The notes: generated by a model not told the origin, from the sequence alone. Counted from the first letter of the stretch, positions 1-8,670 are shown. The stretch is 64,000 nt of DNA from Pseudomonas sp. MM211 (GCF_020386635.1 NZ_CP081942.1:3100001-3164000); one strand, 5' to 3'. Numbers and translations: made by a program.

Positions 1-1
1 G

Positions 2-730
2 GAGAACGGCTTCAAGAGCATCAAGCTCAAGGCTGGCACCTTGCTCGGCCCGGAGCACGAAGTCGCCTGCATCAAGGCACTGCGTCAGGCCTTTCCTGAC
101 GCGCCGCTGCGTATCGATCCCAACGGCAACTGGTCGGTGGAGACCTCACTGCGCATGGCCGAGCTGATGGGCGATGACCTGCAGTACTACGAAGACCCAT
201 GCCCCGGTCTTGAAGGCATGGCCGAGGTGCACAAGCGCACTGGCATCCCGCTGGCGACCAACATGGTGGTCACCGATTTCGACGAATTCCGACGCAGCGT
301 GGCCCTGAATAGCGTGCAGATCGTGCTCGCCGATCACCACTACTGGGGCGGCCTGCGCGATACGCAGATCCTCGCGCGCATGTGCGACACCTTTGGCCTG
401 GGCGTGTCGATGCACTCCAACTCGCACCTGGGCATCAGCCTGATGGCCATGACCCACGTGGCGGCCGCCGTGCCGAACCTGGCCTACGCCTGCGACACCC
501 ACTACCCGTGGCAGGAGCCGGATGAAGAGGTGATCAAGGGCGGCAAGCTGCCGATCGTCGATGGTTGCGTGCAACTCACCCGCACACCTGGCCTGGGCGT
601 TGAGCTGGATTACGACCAGTTGGCCAAGCTCAATGACCAGTACCTGACCTGTGGTATTCGTCAGCGTAATGACGTGACCCAGATGCAGAAGTACGATCCG
701 AGCTGGAAGGCCCTCAAGCCGCGTTTCTAA
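2..730 (+). CDS. gudD: Glucarate dehydratase-type enolase-superfamily enzyme, 3' part only
   Basis: This is the C-terminal 242 residues of an enolase-superfamily dehydratase that would convert D-glucarate to 5-keto-4-deoxyglucarate in the cytoplasm. The reading frame is open from base 2, so the gene begins outside the window. Visible landmarks are the KLKAG barrel strand at the left edge, the DPNG and EDPCPG metal-ligand regions, ATNMV, LADHHYWGG, the SMHSNSHLGISL segment with the catalytic His region, and the C-terminal PGLGVELD. The tail ending in YDPSWKALKPRF fits Pseudomonas GudD as I remember it. Galactarate dehydratase-like relatives are an alternative. A perfect hairpin follows 11 bases after the stop. 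Confidence 0.85.
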   Translation, partial: ENGFKSIKLKAGTLLGPEHEVACIKALRQAFPDAPLRIDPNGNWSVETSLRMAELMGDDLQYYEDPCPGLEGMAEVHKRTGIPLATNMVVTDFDEFRRSVALNSVQIVLADHHYWGGLRDTQILARMCDTFGLGVSMHSNSHLGISLMAMTHVAAAVPNLAYACDTHYPWQEPDEEVIKGGKLPIVDGCVQLTRTPGLGVELDYDQLAKLNDQYLTCGIRQRNDVTQMQKYDPSWKALKPRF

Positions 731-741
731 ACCTCTGCGTT

Positions 742-771
742 CCGGCGTGCTCTTCTGGGAGAGCACGCCGG
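742..771 (+). terminator. Hairpin after the glucarate dehydratase gene
   Basis: A 12-bp perfect inverted repeat (CCGGCGTGCTCT / AGAGCACGCCGG) with a six-base loop lies just past the stop codon. No T-run follows, so it may be a weak or factor-assisted terminator, or a 3'-end stabiliser. Confidence 0.6.
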
Positions 772-854
772 TGTCGCTATCGATTCCGCTTCCTGGCCGT
801 GATGACCTGCGAGGTGGCGTTCACGTGAGGCCTGGCAGAGCGGCCTGGTTGAAC

Positions 855-1196
855 TTACAGCGCCGGGTCTGGGAAGGGCAATTCATCCTGCGAGACACTG
901 GGCTGCGCTTTCCATTTCTGTCCCTGGCGGTAGAAATCTGCCTGTGTCTCGCTGCTTCCCGCACCCATCATGACCGATACGGTGCAGGCGATCTGCTGCG
1001 GGTGCTCGGCCTCCAGTGCCGGGATGCAGGTGCCGAGTTTTGCCGTCGCGCTTCCTGCTAGTTCGGGCATTTGCATCATCTCCAGCACCGCCTCGGTCGC
1101 CTCTTCATTTGTGGGGCGTGGCAGGTCGTCTGCATGGCTGGTGGTTACGCAGAACAGCGCAACCAGTGCGGTGGTTAGGTAGGTTTTTCTGAACAA
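855..1196 (-). CDS. Small exported protein of unknown function
   Basis: This encodes a 113-residue protein that I do not recognise. It starts with a clear Sec signal peptide (basic FRKT, hydrophobic ALVALFCV, then a THA-type cleavage site near residue 22). The mature part is short and acidic, with two cysteines (GTCIPAL and QIACTV) that could form a disulfide in the periplasm. The start was chosen at TTG 1196 because AAGGAG lies 8 bases upstream of it. The GTG at 1205 directly abuts that ribosome site and is unlikely to be used. The gene stands alone, convergent with gudD. Confidence 0.7.
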   Translation of the reverse strand: MFRKTYLTTALVALFCVTTSHADDLPRPTNEEATEAVLEMMQMPELAGSATAKLGTCIPALEAEHPQQIACTVSVMMGAGSSETQADFYRQGQKWKAQPSVSQDELPFPDPAL

Positions 1197-1270
1197 TTTC
1201 GACACTCCTTATCCTGATTTGGCCATGATGTTGCGGCGGCCCGGAGTGTGGCACGGCACAGTCAAGGTGG

Positions 1271-1831
1271 CTATCTAACGGCAGGTAGCAACGTCACGGC
1301 TTCTTGGCAGTTGATGATGGCCGCGTATTCACCCTGCAGGTTTGCCAGCGCCATTGCGTGTACCTCTTCGGCACTGCGCGGTACGCCGTTGTAATCGCTC
1401 TTGGCGAAAGCGAAGCAGCCATCCGCCAGCACATGGGTGACGAACCCCAGGTTGCCCGCCGAGCGCGCCGTGCCTTCGACGGAGTTGTTGGTACTGACGC
1501 CGACTATCACCAGTGATTCGATCCCCCTTACCCGCAACCAGCGCTCCAGCCCGGAGTTGATGAAGGCATCAGGTACGTTCTTCTCGACGACGTGTTCGTC
1601 TTGTTGTGGGTGCAGCGCTGGCTGGAACTCAACGCCAAACTGCCCAGGCGCAAACAGTGAGCCAGTCGCCCTTGAAATATGGCGAACGTGCACGATCGGC
1701 GCTTGCGCCTCGCGCCAGGCCTGCAACAGTTCAGCGACACGGGCTGGCGCATCAGGATTGTTACGCTGCCCGGCAGCCGCCTCGAGCATGCCGCGTTGCA
1801 TATCGATGATGATCAGAGCCGGTAACGGCAT
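1271..1831 (-). CDS. Isochorismatase-fold hydrolase lacking the catalytic Cys
   Basis: A 186-residue protein of the isochorismatase/nicotinamidase superfamily, usually small cytoplasmic amidases or hydrolases. The fold signature is clear: IIIDMQRGM with Asp10, the VVEKNVPDAF segment with Lys84, and the GVSTNNSVEGTAR helix start. The Asp and Lys of the usual Asp-Lys-Cys triad are present. The position normally held by the nucleophilic Cys (as in ATDYCV of nicotinamidase) is Ser117. It may be a Ser-dependent or non-catalytic subgroup. A textbook AAAGGAGGT lies 7 bases before the ATG. It is monocistronic, with an AT-rich divergent promoter region beside it (1900-2050). Confidence 0.85.
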   Translation of the reverse strand: MPLPALIIIDMQRGMLEAAAGQRNNPDAPARVAELLQAWREAQAPIVHVRHISRATGSLFAPGQFGVEFQPALHPQQDEHVVEKNVPDAFINSGLERWLRVRGIESLVIVGVSTNNSVEGTARSAGNLGFVTHVLADGCFAFAKSDYNGVPRSAEEVHAMALANLQGEYAAIINCQEAVTLLPAVR

Positions 1832-2077
1832 GGGTGAAACCTCCTTTTGGGGTGGCGGGGCACTTCTGGCCAGCTTTTCTATCTATAGCTGGTAGGGCAT
1901 CCGATCAGATATTGCATCTTGCACGACTGAAAAATGGTCACCGTGCAGGATGCATAGTTCAATTACTTTTTAAATAAAAATAATCCTTATAAATCAATAG
2001 CTTATTTTTTATCAGAAGCTGGCATGCACTCTGCAATATCCCTCTTATAAAGAAACACCACATAGAGGGTACGAGCC

Positions 2078-2428
2078 ATGCAATACGCCATCCAGCAGCT
2101 GATCGAAAATCTCCCGGATCACGTAGTCGATTTCAAGAAGCGCCCTGACGGGATGTTGCTGATGACGTTGCGTAAGGACGATGAAGTGGTGTTCGTGAAG
2201 GCGATCGATCGCCAGACCGTATTTTGTGAAACCCGCGTCAAGGCTCTGCTGCACGAAATCATGCGTGACAACAAGCTGGTCAGCGGCGAGATCAATTGGA
2301 AAGGTCAGGGCGCTCAGTGGATCGACCGCACGCTGCCAACCTTCACCGGTGCACCGATCAACCCGACTGCCGCCAAAATGATGTGGTCGCGCCGTACTCG
2401 TGACGGTGGCTACCGCGCTACTGCCTAA
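2078..2428 (+). CDS. Conserved small cytoplasmic protein, function unknown
   Basis: A 116-residue protein with no signal peptide or membrane segment. The central part (RPDGMLLMTLRKDDEVVFVKAI) loosely recalls the strand pattern of Pseudomonas DUF3509 proteins, but I cannot assign the family. The C-terminus is basic and ends in RRTRDGGYRATA. The start has GAGGGT at a suitable distance. The 130 bases upstream are strongly AT-rich, unlike the surrounding DNA, and probably carry the promoter. A strong intrinsic terminator follows 16 bases after the stop, so it is a single-gene unit. Confidence 0.7.
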   Translation: MQYAIQQLIENLPDHVVDFKKRPDGMLLMTLRKDDEVVFVKAIDRQTVFCETRVKALLHEIMRDNKLVSGEINWKGQGAQWIDRTLPTFTGAPINPTAAKMMWSRRTRDGGYRATA

Positions 2429-2444
2429 AGGCGGTCGGAACACC

Positions 2445-2472
2445 AAAAGCCCCGCTTATGCGGGGCTTTTTT
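2445..2472 (+). terminator. Rho-independent terminator after the 2078-2428 gene
   Basis: An 11-bp perfect stem (AAAAGCCCCGC / GCGGGGCTTTT) with a TTAT loop is followed by two more T. The A-rich 5' arm makes it bidirectional, so it can also stop pgm transcripts on the minus strand. Confidence 0.93.
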
Positions 2473-2546
2473 GCGTCTGTAATGCACCATGCCGCATGAG
2501 AGAGCATACAGCCGACGTCCCTGATCAGGCAGCCGGCTGCATGGGT

Positions 2547-4210
2547 TCAGCCGGCTAGCACGCTGTCGACCAGCGCCTTGGCTTCTTCCTGAATGCGTTT
2601 CAGGTGAGCATCGCCCTCGAAGCTTTCGGCATAGATCTTATAAACGTCCTCGGTGCCGGAGGGGCGAGCGGCGAACCAGCCGTTGTCGGTGACCACTTTC
2701 AGCCCGCCAATGGCTGCACCGTTGCCCGGTGCTTCGGTGAGAATCGCGGTAATCGGCTGGCCAGCCAGCTCACTGGCGGTCACTTGGGAGGCCGACAGCT
2801 TGCCTAGGCGGGCTTTCTGCTCACGGTCGGCCGGTGCGTCGATACGTTGGTAGACGGGAGCACCGAAGCGTTCGGTCAGCGCCTGATAGCGCTCGCCTGG
2901 ATCTTTGCCGGTCACCGCGGTGATTTCCGCAGCCAGCAGGCCGAGGATGATGCCGTCCTTGTCGGTGACTACGCGCTGCCGTCCTTGCGCAGGAACGAAG
3001 CCCCGGCGGACTCCTCACCACCAAAGCCGAAGTTGCCCTCGACCAACCCCTCGACGAACCATTTGAAGCCCACTGGCACTTCCACCACGTTACGGCCGAT
3101 GCCCTGGGCAACGCGGTCGATCATCGAGGAAGACACCAACGTCTTGCCGATGGCGGCCTGAGCCGACCACTGCGGACGGTGAGTGAACAGGTACTCGATG
3201 GCCACTGCCAAATAATGATTGGGATTGAGCAGGCCCACCGAGCGGGCGACGATGCCGTGGCGGTCGTGGTCGGTATCACAGGCGAAGGAGACGTCGAAGC
3301 GATCCTTGTTTTCGATCAGCCCGGCCATGGCGTAGGGCGAGCTGCAGTCCATGCGGATCTTGCCGTCCCAGTCCACGCGCATGAAGCGGAAGGTCGGGTC
3401 GACGCGGGTCGACAGCACCTCCAGCGGCAGGCCGAAGCGCTCGGCGATGCGCGTCCAGTAATGCACGCCGGCGCCGCCCAGCGGGTCGACCGCGAACTTC
3501 AGGCCCGAGCCGCGAATTGCCTGCAGATCGAGCACCTGCTCGAGGTCGCCGACGTAATTCTCGATGAAGTCGTAACGCTGGGTGGTCGGCGCCTTCAGGG
3601 CGCTGGCGTAGTCGATGCGCTGCACACCCTTGAGGCCTGCCACCAGCAGTTCGTTGGCGCGCTCCTGAATCCACTTGGTGACGCCGGTGTCAGCCGGGCC
3701 GCCGTTCGTTGCGTTGTACTTGAAGCCGCCGTCGGCAGGCGGGTTGTGCGATGGGGTGATAACGATGCCATCGGCCAGGCCGCTGCTGCGTCCCCTGTTG
3801 TAATCAAGGATCGCCTTGGAGATCGCCGGGGTCGGCGTGTAGCCGGGCTCGCCAGCGGTTTCACTGCAGCCTGCATCGATAAGGGTTTCGATACGGTTGG
3901 CAGCCAGTACTTCCAGCGCCGAGACGAACGCGGGCTCGGAAAGCGCGTGGGTGTCCATGCCGATGAACAGCGGGCCGTCGATACCTTGGCCATTGCGGTA
4001 ATCGCAGATCGCCTGGGTCACGGCAAGGATGTGCCATTCATTGAAGCTGTTCTTCAGGGACGAGCCGCGGTGGCCCGAGGTGCCGAACGCCACCTGCTGT
4101 GCGGGATCGCTCGGGTCCGGACGTTCGCTGTAATAGCGGGATACCAGGCGCGGCAGATTGGCCAGGCTATGCTCGTCGGGAAGGCGTCCCGCAGTGCTGT
4201 GGATGCTCAT
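2547..4210 (-). pseudogene. pgm: Phosphoglucomutase (alpha-D-glucose-specific), frameshifted
   Basis: It would interconvert glucose-1-phosphate and glucose-6-phosphate. The N-terminal reading frame (4210-2969, about 413 residues) holds the FGTSGHRGS substrate region, the phosphoserine loop TPSHNPPADGGFKYN, the metal loop DTDHDRHG and the [15 protein letters not shown] sugar loop. It then hits a stop. The remaining C-terminus, including the [12 protein letters not shown] phosphate-binding motif, continues in the next frame to 2547 with no residues missing. One base is absent near 2970-2975; restoring a G in the GCGCG run gives a normal protein of about 550 residues. The start at ATG 4210 has AAAGGAA upstream. 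Either a sequencing indel or a true loss of function. Confidence 0.88.
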
Positions 4211-4213
4211 CAA

Positions 4214-4551
4214 TCGTTCCTTTGATGGGATGAAGGGGCCAGGCGGCTATCGCAGCACGCGAGGCATCGGACTCGGGGTTCGACACCACAGCAGTGGCCT
4301 GGAGTTCCCCATACTCATGGTCGCGGATGATAAAGACTGCAGAATAAAGCGCCAGCGCCTTCGCTGGCGGCGCGATTCAGGGCAGTTGCAGGTACCCGAA
4401 TATTCCGTCTGTCGGCGATAGATTTTGTTCATGAGCGCAATGCTGTCACTTTGCTATCTTCCTATTGCGCCTCTCCAAAAAAGATAGGGGCGTGTCTTGC
4501 TGGGCCGACAAGGAGTGGTTGGTTAATACGCTCTAGTCATCCGGTGCCGCC
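4214..4551. other. Intergenic region between pgm and the chemoreceptor gene
   Basis: No convincing gene lies here. It holds the divergent promoters of pgm and the chemoreceptor. It also contains a small GC hairpin (GCCAGCG / CGCTGGC, 4351-4368) in the pgm leader and an AT-richer stretch near 4430-4490. GCCGACAA at 4504-4511 resembles a FliA -10 element, but I found no matching -35 at the right distance. Confidence 0.5.
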
Positions 4552-6189
4552 ATGAACCTTCGTAATTTCAATATCGCCCCCCGTGCCGCTTTTTGTTTCG
4601 CCCTCATTACCTTACTGGTCGTGGTATTGGGGACGTTCTCGCTGTTCAAGTTGGGTGACCTGTACGAGGCCGAGCAGGATATCGAAGCCAACTGGATGGT
4701 CAGCATCCAGGCCACCAGCGAGATGCAGAAGGATCTGCTCAACATTCGCCTGGAAACCCTGAGGCTGCTGGCCGTTGGTGAAAGCACCGGGCAGAAATCG
4801 ATCGATGAAAGTGCTGCGCAAAACTACCGTACAGCCCTCCAGCAGGCGCTACAGCAGTATGGCGATCACCTGGTTTCTAGCCCTGCCGAGCGAACCCTTT
4901 TCGAGCATGTACGCGCCAGTACGCAAACCTATCTGAGCGGTCAGCAGCAGATCGTTGACCTGCTGCACCAGACGCAGATCCAGCAAGCTCTTGATCTGGC
5001 TAACGGCCAGGTGCGCAATGACGGCACTGCTCTTCAGCAGCAGCTTGACGAACTGACTGCCTACAACATGCAGGGCGCCAAACAGGCAGGGCTTACCGCC
5101 AGTAAAACCTATGAACATGGGCGTACCGGCGTGGTGGTGACGATCTCCGTCGCTGTGCTGCTGACGGTGTTGCTGGCAACCTTGCTGACGCGCTCTATCG
5201 CCGCGCCGATCAACGAAGCACTGGTCAGCGCAGAGACCATCGCCTCCGGTGACCTGACCCGCACCGTTCAAGTCAGCGGCAAGGACGAAGCGGGGCGCCT
5301 GCTGGCCGCTCAGGCGACCATGCAGAGGAACCTCAACGACGCCATCCGCCAGATCAGTGAGTCGTCCACGCAACTGGCCGCGGCTGCAGAGGAAATGGCC
5401 TCGGTGACGGAGGAGAGCACTCGCGGTTTGCAGAACCAGAATGCCGAGATCGACCAGGCCGCTACGGCAGTTACAGAGATGAGTGCGGCGGTCGAAGAGG
5501 TATCGCGCAATGCCAGTGGCGCCTCTGATGCAGCGCGCGATTCGACCCTATCGGCGAATGCCGGTAACCAGCATGTGGCGCGCACCGTGGCGGCGATTCG
5601 TCAGTTGTCGGGCAATGTGGTTGAGGCATCCGATCAGGTTCAGGGGCTTGCCAATCAGGCGCGTGATATCAGCAAGGTGCTCGACGTGATTCGCAACGTC
5701 GCCGAGCAGACCAACCTGCTGGCGCTCAACGCGGCCATCGAGGCCGCGCGGGCCGGTGACCATGGCCGTGGTTTTGCTGTAGTGGCGGACGAAGTGCGTG
5801 GCCTGGCCCACCGTACTTCTGCTTCTACCCAGGAAATCGAGCAGATGATCGCAGCGATCCAAGCCGGCACCGAGAAAGCCGTGCAAGCCATGCGTACCAG
5901 CAGTCAGGAGGCGACCAATACCCTGCAGGTCGCCGATGAAGCGCGCAACGCCTTGGGGCAGATCGTCGACTCCATCGGCATGATCAACGAGCGCAACCTG
6001 CAGATCGCCACCGCTTCGGAACAGCAGGCCCATGTGGCCCGTGAGGTCGACCGCAACCTGGTGAGCATTCGCGATCTATCGATCCAGAGCGCTTCCGGTG
6101 CCGATCAGACATCAGCAGCGTGCAATGAGCTGGCTCGCCTGGCTCAGGGGTTGAACACACTAGTAGGGCGCTTCAAGTTGAGTGCGTGA
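4552..6189 (+). CDS. Methyl-accepting chemotaxis protein with 4-helix-bundle sensor
   Basis: A 545-residue inner-membrane chemoreceptor. TM1 spans about residues 12-32. A helical periplasmic sensor domain of about 155 residues (4HB_MCP type) follows, then TM2 at about 193-213, a HAMP domain (RSIAAPINEALVSAETIASGDL) and a long coiled-coil signalling domain. The hairpin tip carries the invariant [18 protein letters not shown] followed by GRGFAVVADEVRGLA, which contacts CheA/CheW. The C-terminus lacks a CheR-tethering pentapeptide. The ligand cannot be read from the sequence; 4HB sensors bind small organic acids, amino acids or aromatics. It is a single gene with no che genes nearby. Confidence 0.95.
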   Translation: MNLRNFNIAPRAAFCFALITLLVVVLGTFSLFKLGDLYEAEQDIEANWMVSIQATSEMQKDLLNIRLETLRLLAVGESTGQKSIDESAAQNYRTALQQALQQYGDHLVSSPAERTLFEHVRASTQTYLSGQQQIVDLLHQTQIQQALDLANGQVRNDGTALQQQLDELTAYNMQGAKQAGLTASKTYEHGRTGVVVTISVAVLLTVLLATLLTRSIAAPINEALVSAETIASGDLTRTVQVSGKDEAGRLLAAQATMQRNLNDAIRQISESSTQLAAAAEEMASVTEESTRGLQNQNAEIDQAATAVTEMSAAVEEVSRNASGASDAARDSTLSANAGNQHVARTVAAIRQLSGNVVEASDQVQGLANQARDISKVLDVIRNVAEQTNLLALNAAIEAARAGDHGRGFAVVADEVRGLAHRTSASTQEIEQMIAAIQAGTEKAVQAMRTSSQEATNTLQVADEARNALGQIVDSIGMINERNLQIATASEQQAHVAREVDRNLVSIRDLSIQSASGADQTSAACNELARLAQGLNTLVGRFKLSA

Positions 6190-6247
6190 CATCAGTGCAG
6201 AGGGATGGCGTCTCAGCAACCATGGTCAATGAGCCACCAGGCTGGCT

Positions 6248-6661
6248 ATGATGCAGGCCATGAGCCTATCGACGCCGATCCGCCATCCCTGTCCGCCTGG
6301 CGCTTGCGACTGCGAGCGTGAACAACTGCTGGAAACTGCCAGCGGCGATCAGCGCATCCTGATGCTGACCAAGGCGGAGGAAAAGCGTCTGCTCGAGCGT
6401 CTGGAAAATCTTGCCAGCCTGGAAGACCTCGAGCGTATGCAGCAGCGTATGTTCGAGCAACTGGGCATTCGTGTAAAAGTCGCTCCCGGCTTCAATGAAG
6501 TGCGCAGCATGCGCGGGATTGCCATCGAGGTGACGACCTTTCCCGGCCTGTGCCGCAAGACCCGCCAGGCGATTCCCGCCGCCATCCGCCGGGGCCTGGA
6601 ACGGCGCCCGGAAATCGCCTACGCACTGCTTAACGCCAACGACCTGTTTCGCGATCTTTGA
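6248..6661 (+). CDS. Conserved hypothetical protein with CxxGxCxC motif
   Basis: A 137-residue (or 133-residue, from ATG 6260) cytoplasmic protein that I cannot assign. Its N-terminus has a compact cysteine cluster, HPCPPGACDCERE, that looks able to hold a metal ion or a disulfide. A helical, heptad-rich middle (MLTKAEEKRLLERLENLASLEDLERMQQRMFEQLGI) is followed by a basic segment RKTRQAIPAAIRRGLERRPEI. Neither ATG has a strong ribosome site. It sits alone between the chemoreceptor and an Rrf2 regulator on the opposite strand. Confidence 0.7.
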   Translation: MMQAMSLSTPIRHPCPPGACDCEREQLLETASGDQRILMLTKAEEKRLLERLENLASLEDLERMQQRMFEQLGIRVKVAPGFNEVRSMRGIAIEVTTFPGLCRKTRQAIPAAIRRGLERRPEIAYALLNANDLFRDL

Positions 6662-6675
6662 GTGGCGGCAGGCGT

Positions 6676-7125
6676 CTATAGGTTTCGGCAGTCCGCCCCC
6701 AACGCCTGATAACGCGTATCGAAATCAGCGGCCAGAGTTGCCACGCTAATCGCCGATAACCGCTGCAACAGTAGCGTCTGTGCTTCGTCGAAGGCCTGGG
6801 TCAGGGCGCTATTGACCGCTTGTTCGACCAGGCACTGAGGATGATCGGTGGCCAGGCCGATGCTGAAAATCGACTGAGTGCCCAGCGCCTGATGAATATC
6901 CAGCAGGGTGATCTGCTCCAGTGGCCTAGCTAATGCCCAGCCGCCGTTGTGGCCTTTGTCCGAGGTCACGTAACCCTTGTCGCGCAGCAGGCCCATGGTT
7001 CGGCGCACGACCACGGGATTGGTTTCCAGCATCCTGGCAATGGTTTCCGATGTGGTGCGCTGCTCGTGGCGATCCATATGGATCAGCACATGCAGCATGC
7101 GTGACAAGCGGGTGTCATTTCTCAT
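6676..7125 (-). CDS. Rrf2-family transcriptional repressor (YwnA-like)
   Basis: A 149-residue DNA-binding protein. The N-terminal winged helix-turn-helix (DTRLSRMLHVLIHM through SETIARMLETNPVVVRRTMGLLRDKGYVTSDKGHNGGWALARP) is typical of Rrf2, including the GGW wing. Only one Cys (in HPQCLVEQ) lies in the sensor half apart from the C-terminal DCRNL, so it lacks the three-Cys Fe-S ligand set of IscR/NsrR. It is probably of the YwnA/SaiR type sensing thiol or redox stress. It is divergent from a flavoprotein carrying CPYC, whose promoter contains matched inverted half-sites. It is therefore likely the repressor of that gene. Confidence 0.9.
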   Translation of the reverse strand: MRNDTRLSRMLHVLIHMDRHEQRTTSETIARMLETNPVVVRRTMGLLRDKGYVTSDKGHNGGWALARPLEQITLLDIHQALGTQSIFSIGLATDHPQCLVEQAVNSALTQAFDEAQTLLLQRLSAISVATLAADFDTRYQALGADCRNL

Positions 7126-7167
7126 GGGTATCTCGAGGTAGAGCGGCGTTGATACGGAAGTATGGTT

Positions 7168-7220
7168 CGTAATGAGTAAGGTTACGAGAGTTGACGTGGC
7201 TTCATTACGTAACTTATGGT
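7168..7220 (+). promoter_or_regulatory. Promoter and candidate Rrf2 operator for the flavoprotein gene
   Basis: TTGACG (7191-7196) and TATGGT (7215-7220) with an 18-base spacer form a plausible sigma-70 promoter. Two nested inverted pairs surround or overlap it: CGTAATGA (7168-7175) with TCATTACG (7202-7209), and GTTACG (7181-7186) with CGTAAC (7208-7213). Placement over the -35/-10 spacer suits repression by the divergent Rrf2 protein (inference). Confidence 0.5.
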
Positions 7221-7270
7221 GTTTCGTGATGGCCTGGGCTTAACCGGGCCCTGCATGGAGGAGTGATGCC

Positions 7271-8158
7271 ATGAGTTATGACGCAATCATTATTGGCGGC
7301 AGCTATGCCGGCTTGTCCGCCGGACTGCAACTGGCCCGAGCGCGCCGTCGGGTGCTGGTGATCGACGGCGGCGTGCGGCGCAATCGCTTCGCCAGCCATT
7401 CCCATGGTTTTCTCGGCCAGGATGGGCGGCCGCCTGCAGACATTGCCGCGGATGGGCGCGCCGAGCTGATGGACTACCCGAACGTGACCTGGCTGGTCGG
7501 TGAAGCGGCCAAGGTGCGTGGTGGCAGCGACGCCTTTGTGGTGACGCTGGCCAACGGACAAACCCAATCAGCACGGCGCCTGGTGCTTGCCGGTGGTGTG
7601 CGTGATGAGCTGCCAGCCATCGATGGCCTCGCCGAGCGCTGGGGGCGCAGCGTATTTCATTGTCCTTATTGCCATGGTTACGAGCTCGATCAGGGCCGCA
7701 TCGGCGTACTGGCCGTCTCGCCGATGTCGATACACCACGCGATGATGTTGCCTGACTGGGGTAGCACGACATTTCTCACCAATGGCGTCTTCGTCCCCGA
7801 CACCGAGCAACTCGAACAGCTGGCAAACCGCGGCGTGGTGGTTGAACCGGAGCGGGTGAGGTCGATCAGCGGCGAGCGGGTCGATATCAACCTGGCCGAT
7901 GGCCGCAGCGTTGCCGTTGACGGCCTGTTCGTGATGCCACGTACCCACCAGAACAGTCCGCTGGCCGAGCAGTTGGGTTGCACGCTTGCCGATGGCCCGA
8001 TGGGCCCGTATCTGCAAACGTCCGAGACGCAAGAAACCAGCGTGCCGGGTGTATTCGCATGCGGCGACGCAGCCCTGGCCGCGGGCTCCGTGGCATTGGC
8101 GGTAGGAACCGGCGCAAGGGCAGGGGCGGGCGTCCATCAGTCGCTGATCTTCCGCTAG
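7271..8158 (+). CDS. Thioredoxin reductase-like NAD(P)/FAD-dependent oxidoreductase
   Basis: A 295-residue flavoprotein resembling thioredoxin reductase. The N-terminal FAD-binding motif is IIIGGSYAGLSAGL (residues 6-20). A redox-active CPYC (131-134) sits in HCPYCHGYE, and the C-terminal FAD motif VPGVFACGD is present. The usual NADPH dinucleotide fingerprint GxGxxA after the CPYC is replaced by AVSPMSIHHA, as in a subgroup found next to Rrf2 regulators, so the electron donor may differ. GGAGGAG precedes the start. Its physiological partner is unknown; it may reduce a small thiol protein or another disulfide substrate in stress. Confidence 0.85.
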   Translation: MSYDAIIIGGSYAGLSAGLQLARARRRVLVIDGGVRRNRFASHSHGFLGQDGRPPADIAADGRAELMDYPNVTWLVGEAAKVRGGSDAFVVTLANGQTQSARRLVLAGGVRDELPAIDGLAERWGRSVFHCPYCHGYELDQGRIGVLAVSPMSIHHAMMLPDWGSTTFLTNGVFVPDTEQLEQLANRGVVVEPERVRSISGERVDINLADGRSVAVDGLFVMPRTHQNSPLAEQLGCTLADGPMGPYLQTSETQETSVPGVFACGDAALAAGSVALAVGTGARAGAGVHQSLIFR

Positions 8159-8238
8159 AGAGGCGCAGATCAATGAATCGGCTCCAGCGCTGAGGCATAC
8201 TGTCGGCTTCTTTGCCATGACCGAATTGTCCCGTGCAG

Positions 8239-8670
8239 ATGCCTGGTTTCCGTCTCAATAAAGTCACTCGCTACCGAACTCCCCAGCGCTTTGTCAGCCA
8301 CTGCTTGCTCGCAGTGGCTGCCTTGCTGTGCGCCGCAGGCCTGGCTCATGCCGAAGCGGATATCGCCGCAGGTGAGGCGTTGTTCAAGCGCAACTGTGGC
8401 AATTGCCACAATGTTGGGCCAGGCGCCCGCGCAGCCTTTGGCCCGCAGCTCAACGGCATCGTTGGCCGTGAGGCCGGGTCGACGAGCGACTACCGCTATT
8501 CGCCGGCCATGAAGGACTCCAGTGTGGTCTGGAGTCGAGAAACCCTCAGCGCTTTCATCAAGGATTCCGACGAGGTCGTGCCCGGCAACAAGATGCGCTT
8601 CTGGGGCATTGGCGATCAGCAGAAAATCGACAACCTGTTGCTCTACCTCGAGTCTCACCAGAAACATTAG
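8239..8670 (+). CDS. Periplasmic class I cytochrome c (c2-like)
   Basis: A 143-residue exported electron carrier. An N-terminal signal peptide (FVSHCLLAVAALLCAAGLAHA) precedes a roughly 104-residue mature cytochrome domain. The single heme site is CGNCH, and the likely axial Met ligand is in VVPGNKMRFWG. Sequence features (GEALFKRNCGNCHNVGP, FGPQLNGIVGREAGS, YSPAMKDSSVVWSRETLSAFI) are those of the cytochrome c2/c550 family. A GTG two codons upstream (8233) is an alternative start; neither has a good ribosome site. It is a single gene, and its redox partner is not evident from neighbours. Confidence 0.9.
   Translation: MPGFRLNKVTRYRTPQRFVSHCLLAVAALLCAAGLAHAEADIAAGEALFKRNCGNCHNVGPGARAAFGPQLNGIVGREAGSTSDYRYSPAMKDSSVVWSRETLSAFIKDSDEVVPGNKMRFWGIGDQQKIDNLLLYLESHQKH

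Noticed and set aside
4504..4511. FliA-like -10 (GCCGACAA) before the first chemoreceptor
   Set aside because: No TAAAG-like -35 at 15-base spacing was found; single-element matches are common.
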